Shown piece after piece: positions 6,320 through 8,995 of a stretch of DNA of 8,995 bases. Both the position numbers and the translations under genes were made by a program. The notes below the pieces were generated by a model that did no database searches, was not told the origin of the DNA, and saw nothing but the letters and a program-made list of their open reading frames with translations. The stretch spans positions 1-8,995 of the forward strand of contig JAEZAV010000162.1 in assembly GCA_023430285.1 (NCBI GenBank), written 5' to 3'. Position 1 is the stretch's first letter. Every line of letters begins with the position of its first letter. Source of the DNA: Methanobacteriota archaeon. Its GTDB lineage: Archaea > Methanobacteriota > Methanobacteria > Methanobacteriales > Methanobacteriaceae.

Positions 6320-6858
6320 ATGATTTACCCCTTGAACAAACCTGGATGGTACTGGTAGAACTGTTAACTGATCTAAGAAAGAAAAACGTGGAAATTGATC
6401 CGTCCATACCTGAAGATATCAGGATGGCCAAGACCACTATAAATTTTTATAAAGTAAACCCCGCTGATCCTGAGAGGATGAAGGAATTAAAAAGGATCAA
6501 TGACTTTATAAACGCTGTTCAAGATAAATTACTGGATCTTGCAGAGAATGAAGGCAAAGAGTACAGGTTGAAATGGGTAGAAAAGTTAACCAAAGCATCT
6601 CGCGGTGAAAAGATCTACGATACCCATGAAGAGAAATCTAAATTTGTGGTTGGTGCACCCCCAGGATTCTCAATGGTTAGAATAACGTTCAAGGTACCTA
6701 TTCATGAAGAACGATTGCAAGAAATTGCAGAGTACCATAACGTGATAATAGAATTCCAAACAGATACAATCATAGTGATATACGGGGACAAATCTAACAT
6801 TCAGGAAAGTTTGAAGGAAATTTCATCATTCTTCAAGGAACAGATAGAACCTGTTTAA
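6316..6858 (+). CDS. conserved methanogen protein of unknown function (possibly DUF2096)
   Basis: The 180-residue protein is probably one of the methanogen-restricted uncharacterised families; DUF2096 is my best recollection, not checked. Residues 1-85 look helical (LEQTWMVLVELLTDLRKK, then MKELKRINDFINAVQDKLLDLAE). The middle (about 86-112) is basic and charged. The last 70 residues look like a small alpha/beta domain with strands FSMVRITFKVP, VIIEFQ and TIIVIYG followed by a helix. No catalytic motif, metal-binding Cys/His cluster or membrane segment is visible. GGAAGGA at 6304-6310 is 5 nt before the ATG, which overlaps the previous stop by 4 nt. A hairpin/T-run terminator ends the pair. 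Confidence 0.85.
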   Translation: MNDLPLEQTWMVLVELLTDLRKKNVEIDPSIPEDIRMAKTTINFYKVNPADPERMKELKRINDFINAVQDKLLDLAENEGKEYRLKWVEKLTKASRGEKIYDTHEEKSKFVVGAPPGFSMVRITFKVPIHEERLQEIAEYHNVIIEFQTDTIIVIYGDKSNIQESLKEISSFFKEQIEPV

Positions 6859-6900
6859 GCAGGTAAGTTTCTCTAATTTTTTTAACAGCAAATTTTTTTT
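6849..6900 (+). terminator. hairpin plus T-run terminator after the unknown gene pair
   Basis: ACCTG (6849-6853) pairs with CAGGT (6860-6864), extended by one T-G pair; the stop codon TAA (6856-6858) lies in the loop. T-runs of seven (6877-6883) and eight (6893-6900) follow. The stem is short, so the T-runs probably do most of the work. Confidence 0.6.
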
Positions 6901-6906
6901 GTATAA

Positions 6907-6919
6907 AAAATATATTTAA
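6907..6919 (+). promoter_or_regulatory. TATA-like element before the metallophosphoesterase gene
   Basis: AAAATATATTTAA is the best TATA candidate in the 91-nt gap after the preceding terminator. It predicts a start near 6937-6942, leaving a very short leader that would cut into the GGGAG ribosome binding site (6936-6940), so its use is uncertain. Confidence 0.35.
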
Positions 6920-6949
6920 CTCAATGATCAATCTAGGGAGAAAATTTTC

Positions 6950-7621
6950 ATGAAGATCGTAGCTTTCAGTGACATTCACGGCAAGTATGGGAAAATAATC
7001 GAATTTCTAAAAAATAATCAAGTCGATCTGGTCGTTTTAACAGGTGATATCACACACTTCGGACCACCAGAACTTGCAGAAGAAATTTTAAATGAAATAG
7101 CCTCTTTTGATGTGCCTGTCTTGGCCATACCTGGAAACTGCGATCCTGCAGAACTCTACGGTAACATGGACAATTCCAATGCCATCAACATACATGGTAG
7201 AAGCGTTACAATCAACAACGTGGGAATTTGCGGATTTGGAGGTTCAAACCCAACACCATTCAAGACACCCCTCGAATTTGAAGAGGTGGAAATATACGAA
7301 AATGCAAAGAAGGCTCTTGAAGAGGTGAAGGACAGTAAAGTCACACTATTTATAACACATGCACCTCCAGCCGATACGAAAACAGATGTTCTGCCTTCGG
7401 GGGATCATGTTGGAAGCATATCCATAAGGAAAATTATTGAAGAATCACAGCCCACAGTTAACATTTGTGGCCATATCCATGAATCAATGGCAACCGACAA
7501 AATTGGTGAAACTGAAGTCATAAATCCTGGAATGACATCAGGGGGATATGCATGCATGATCAACATCGATGATTCAAATGAGGATGATATCAAGGTTGAA
7601 TCAAAGATAATTGAAATATGA
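6950..7621 (+). CDS. calcineurin-like metallophosphoesterase (COG2129-type)
   Basis: This 223-residue cytoplasmic protein has all blocks of the two-metal phosphoesterase fold: D8-x-H10 (SDIHG), G32-D33 (LTGDITH), G62-N63-C64-D65 in place of the usual GNHD, H137 (ITHAPP) and G174-H175-x-H177 (CGHIHE). These ligate two divalent metals and activate water for phosphoester hydrolysis. GN(C)D and the small size fit the archaeal Icc-like group COG2129 rather than the YfcE group; the substrate is unknown and could be a phosphodiester or phosphomonoester. GGGAG (6936-6940) is 9 nt before the ATG. It lies between a terminator and a 211-nt intergenic stretch, so it is probably monocistronic, though no clear T-run ends it. 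Confidence 0.92.
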   Translation: MKIVAFSDIHGKYGKIIEFLKNNQVDLVVLTGDITHFGPPELAEEILNEIASFDVPVLAIPGNCDPAELYGNMDNSNAINIHGRSVTINNVGICGFGGSNPTPFKTPLEFEEVEIYENAKKALEEVKDSKVTLFITHAPPADTKTDVLPSGDHVGSISIRKIIEESQPTVNICGHIHESMATDKIGETEVINPGMTSGGYACMINIDDSNEDDIKVESKIIEI

Positions 7622-7747
7622 GTACAATTTTGATAATTAGTGTTCAATATGAAGTTTAAGTCCAATTTGAGGTCATAATTCAACATTATTTGATTTCAAA
7701 TAGCTTTGATCTATTTACTGCTTTGAATAATAACAAATAGAAAATAA

Positions 7748-7754
7748 TTTATAA
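7748..7754 (+). promoter_or_regulatory. probable TATA box of the 2-phosphoglycerate kinase gene
   Basis: TTTATAA is preceded by an A-rich BRE-like stretch and predicts transcription from about 7773-7778, giving a leader of roughly 57 nt. ATATTTAATT near 7784 is a weaker alternative. The rest of the 7622-7832 gap holds no gene, only short repeats such as CAAATAG (7697-7703 and 7734-7740) and CTTTGA (7704-7709 and 7721-7726). Confidence 0.45.
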
Positions 7755-7821
7755 CTTGTTTACAAAGGAATAGTGAGTTTATGGATATTTAATTCATCTT
7801 TGTCCCAGATTAATTTTTTTA

Positions 7822-7828
7822 GAGGTGA
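7822..7828 (+). promoter_or_regulatory. Shine-Dalgarno site deciding the TTG start of pgk2
   Basis: GAGGTGA is 4 nt before TTG 7833. The in-frame upstream GTG (7773) has no ribosome binding site, and ATG 7845 is 16 nt away from this one. Confidence 0.65.
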
Positions 7829-7832
7829 GAGA

Positions 7833-8744
7833 TTGAAAAAGATAATGGTTGAAGGTCAAGTAGGTGGAAAGGTATACAGGGAACCATTTTCAAAGGGTGT
7901 ACTTTCAAGGTCTTTAACAAGGGCTGAAATGGACCCAGACAGAGCTTACACTTTTGCATCCAAGATTGAATCAGATTTGATGGAACAGGGTGTGAAGGTC
8001 ATCAATCTTGATGATTTAATCGTTATTGTTCGTGAAAAACTCAGGGGCGAAGGTGGAGAGATAGCCGAAAAATACGGGCTTTGGAAGAGGATAAGAAGAT
8101 GCGATGAACCATTGATCATACTTATTGGAGGGTCTTCTGGTGTTGGAACTTCATCAATTGCATTTGAAGTTGCAAACAGGCTTGGAATAAGGAACATGAT
8201 CAGTACAGACATGATAAGGGAAGTAATGAGAAAGATAGTGTCTAAGGAACTTCTACCCACCATCTATGAATCCAGTTACACAGCCTACAGATCCCTTAGA
8301 ATTCCACCACCACCAGAGTTGGATGAGGTATTAATTGGATTTAGAGACCATGTTGATACTGTTAGTGTGGGTATTGAAGCTGTAATTGAAAGATCCCTCA
8401 AGGAAGGCATAAGTATAGTGATCGAGGGTGTTCATATTGTTCCTGGTTTTATCAGTGAGGATCTGGTGAAGAAACACAACGTGAACATGTTCGTACTAAC
8501 ACTTCAAGATGAAGAAGTTCACAAGGGAAGGTTCTATTCCAGATGCAGACAACAGTGGGCTAGACGACCACTTAAGAGATACATGAATTACTTTGGAGCT
8601 ATAAGAAGAACTCATAAATATTTCGAAAGCCAGGCTAACAAGTATCATGTTCCGGTTATTGAAAACATAGATGTTACAACCACTATAGACTCCATAATAG
8701 AAACAATTACAAAGACCTATGGAAGTGATGATGATGTTAAATGA
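7833..8744 (+). CDS. pgk2: 2-phosphoglycerate kinase
   Basis: This enzyme phosphorylates 2-phosphoglycerate with ATP to 2,3-diphosphoglycerate, the precursor of cyclic 2,3-diphosphoglycerate, a major phosphate store and stabilising solute of Methanobacteria. The TTG start at 7833 gives 303 residues, close to the characterised Methanothermus fervidus enzyme of about 304; starting at GTG 7773 would add 20 unrelated residues. Residues 1-80 form an ATP-cone-like domain (YREPFSKGVLSRSL, DPDRAYTFASKIE). The kinase domain follows with P-loop GGSSGVGTSS (99-108), ISTDMIREVMR (123-133), the IPPPPELDE segment (157-165), IVIEGVHIVPG (195-205) and an Arg-rich lid with FYSRCRQQWARRP (234-246). The 3' end overlaps a CBS-domain gene by 11 nt. 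The ATP-cone implies nucleotide control of activity, which is inferred from the family. Confidence 0.93.
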   Translation: MKKIMVEGQVGGKVYREPFSKGVLSRSLTRAEMDPDRAYTFASKIESDLMEQGVKVINLDDLIVIVREKLRGEGGEIAEKYGLWKRIRRCDEPLIILIGGSSGVGTSSIAFEVANRLGIRNMISTDMIREVMRKIVSKELLPTIYESSYTAYRSLRIPPPPELDEVLIGFRDHVDTVSVGIEAVIERSLKEGISIVIEGVHIVPGFISEDLVKKHNVNMFVLTLQDEEVHKGRFYSRCRQQWARRPLKRYMNYFGAIRRTHKYFESQANKYHVPVIENIDVTTTIDSIIETITKTYGSDDDVK

Positions 8745-8995
8745 GTTAAAAGTTGAAGATGTGATGAGCAGTAAAGTCATAACAGTTTCACCATCTGAGG
8801 ATGTAGTATTTGCATTCGAGAAGTTGATGAAACATAAGATCAGTTCGTTACCAGTTGTTGAAGACAACAAACTTATGGGAATAGTAACTGCTACAGATTT
8901 AGGACACAACCTTGTTCTTGACAAGTACGAAATAGGAACCATTGTTGAAAAGGTTATGGTGACTGATGTGGTGTGTGTCAAACCTGAAGACGATC
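8734..8995 (+). CDS. CBS-domain protein, partial (3' end outside window)
   Basis: The frame is open for 87 codons to the end of the window. It reads as a CBS domain with the classic opening VEDVMSSKVITVSPSEDV (residues 8-25), then HKISSLPVVEDNKLMGIVTATDL (41-63), and a second motif start, IVEKVMVTDVVCVKPED, marking the beginning of a second CBS repeat. CBS pairs bind AMP, ATP or SAM and act as energy or metabolite sensors. GGAAGTGAT (8721-8729) is a good ribosome binding site for ATG 8734; ATG 8731 is a nearby alternative. The gene starts within the last codons of pgk2 in another frame, so the two are co-transcribed and probably coupled. Whether another domain follows cannot be seen. Confidence 0.9.
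   Translation, partial: MLNELKVEDVMSSKVITVSPSEDVVFAFEKLMKHKISSLPVVEDNKLMGIVTATDLGHNLVLDKYEIGTIVEKVMVTDVVCVKPEDD

Noticed and set aside
7696..7740. Short repeats CAAATAG/CTATTT/CTTTGA as an operator for pgk2
   Set aside because: The arms are 6-7 bp in very AT-rich DNA and overlap one another irregularly; they are likely chance, and are only mentioned under the promoter.
8496..8981. 161-codon minus-strand open frame opposite pgk2 and the CBS gene
   Set aside because: Both genes on the plus strand have clear family motifs through this stretch; the antisense product is Ser/Thr-rich without recognisable features.

Overview
The window looks like chromosome from a hydrogenotrophic methanogen of the class Methanobacteria, most likely a Methanobacterium-like genus. 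The evidence is an hdrC-hdrB pair (CoM-S-S-CoB heterodisulfide reductase), a 2-phosphoglycerate kinase of the cyclic 2,3-diphosphoglycerate pathway, AT-rich DNA with archaeal TATA boxes and oligo-T terminators, and Shine-Dalgarno sites of the GGAGGTGATC type. The genus is inferred from gene content; no alignment was run.

Layout. (1) 33-2825, plus strand: a drug- or lipid-type ABC-2 exporter (ATPase plus permease) followed by a small class I SAM methyltransferase, in one apparent operon. (2) 2943-3674, minus strand and convergent with the first operon: a stand-alone domain resembling the TGT/ArcS enzymes of archaeosine synthesis, but without the usual Cys-rich zinc site. (3) 3793-5921: the hdrCB operon, with an upstream perfect palindrome, a TATA box, a leader of about 60 nt and a hairpin/T-run terminator. 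(4) 6053-6858: two translationally coupled genes of unknown function, ended by a second hairpin/T-run terminator. (5) 6950-7621: a metallophosphoesterase. (6) 7833-8995: 2-phosphoglycerate kinase overlapping a CBS-domain gene that runs off the window.

The most unusual element is hdrC. Its reading frame is 353 codons, nearly twice the usual length of about 185. The first 167 residues contain no aromatic residue, Cys or His, and carry ten KSK-anchored units spaced exactly 11 or 7 residues apart, an LEA-like or coiled-coil-like helical repeat. The canonical HdrC begins at an internal ATG (4424) that has its own good Shine-Dalgarno site, so the operon could make both a long tailed HdrC and a normal short one.

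Several starts were moved from the longest possible reading frame because the Shine-Dalgarno site lies inside that frame: the TGT-like gene (ATG 3674), the first unknown gene (TTG 6053) and the 2-phosphoglycerate kinase (TTG 7833). The intergenic stretches are all shorter than 300 bases. No tRNA, rRNA, CRISPR array or insertion sequence was seen.
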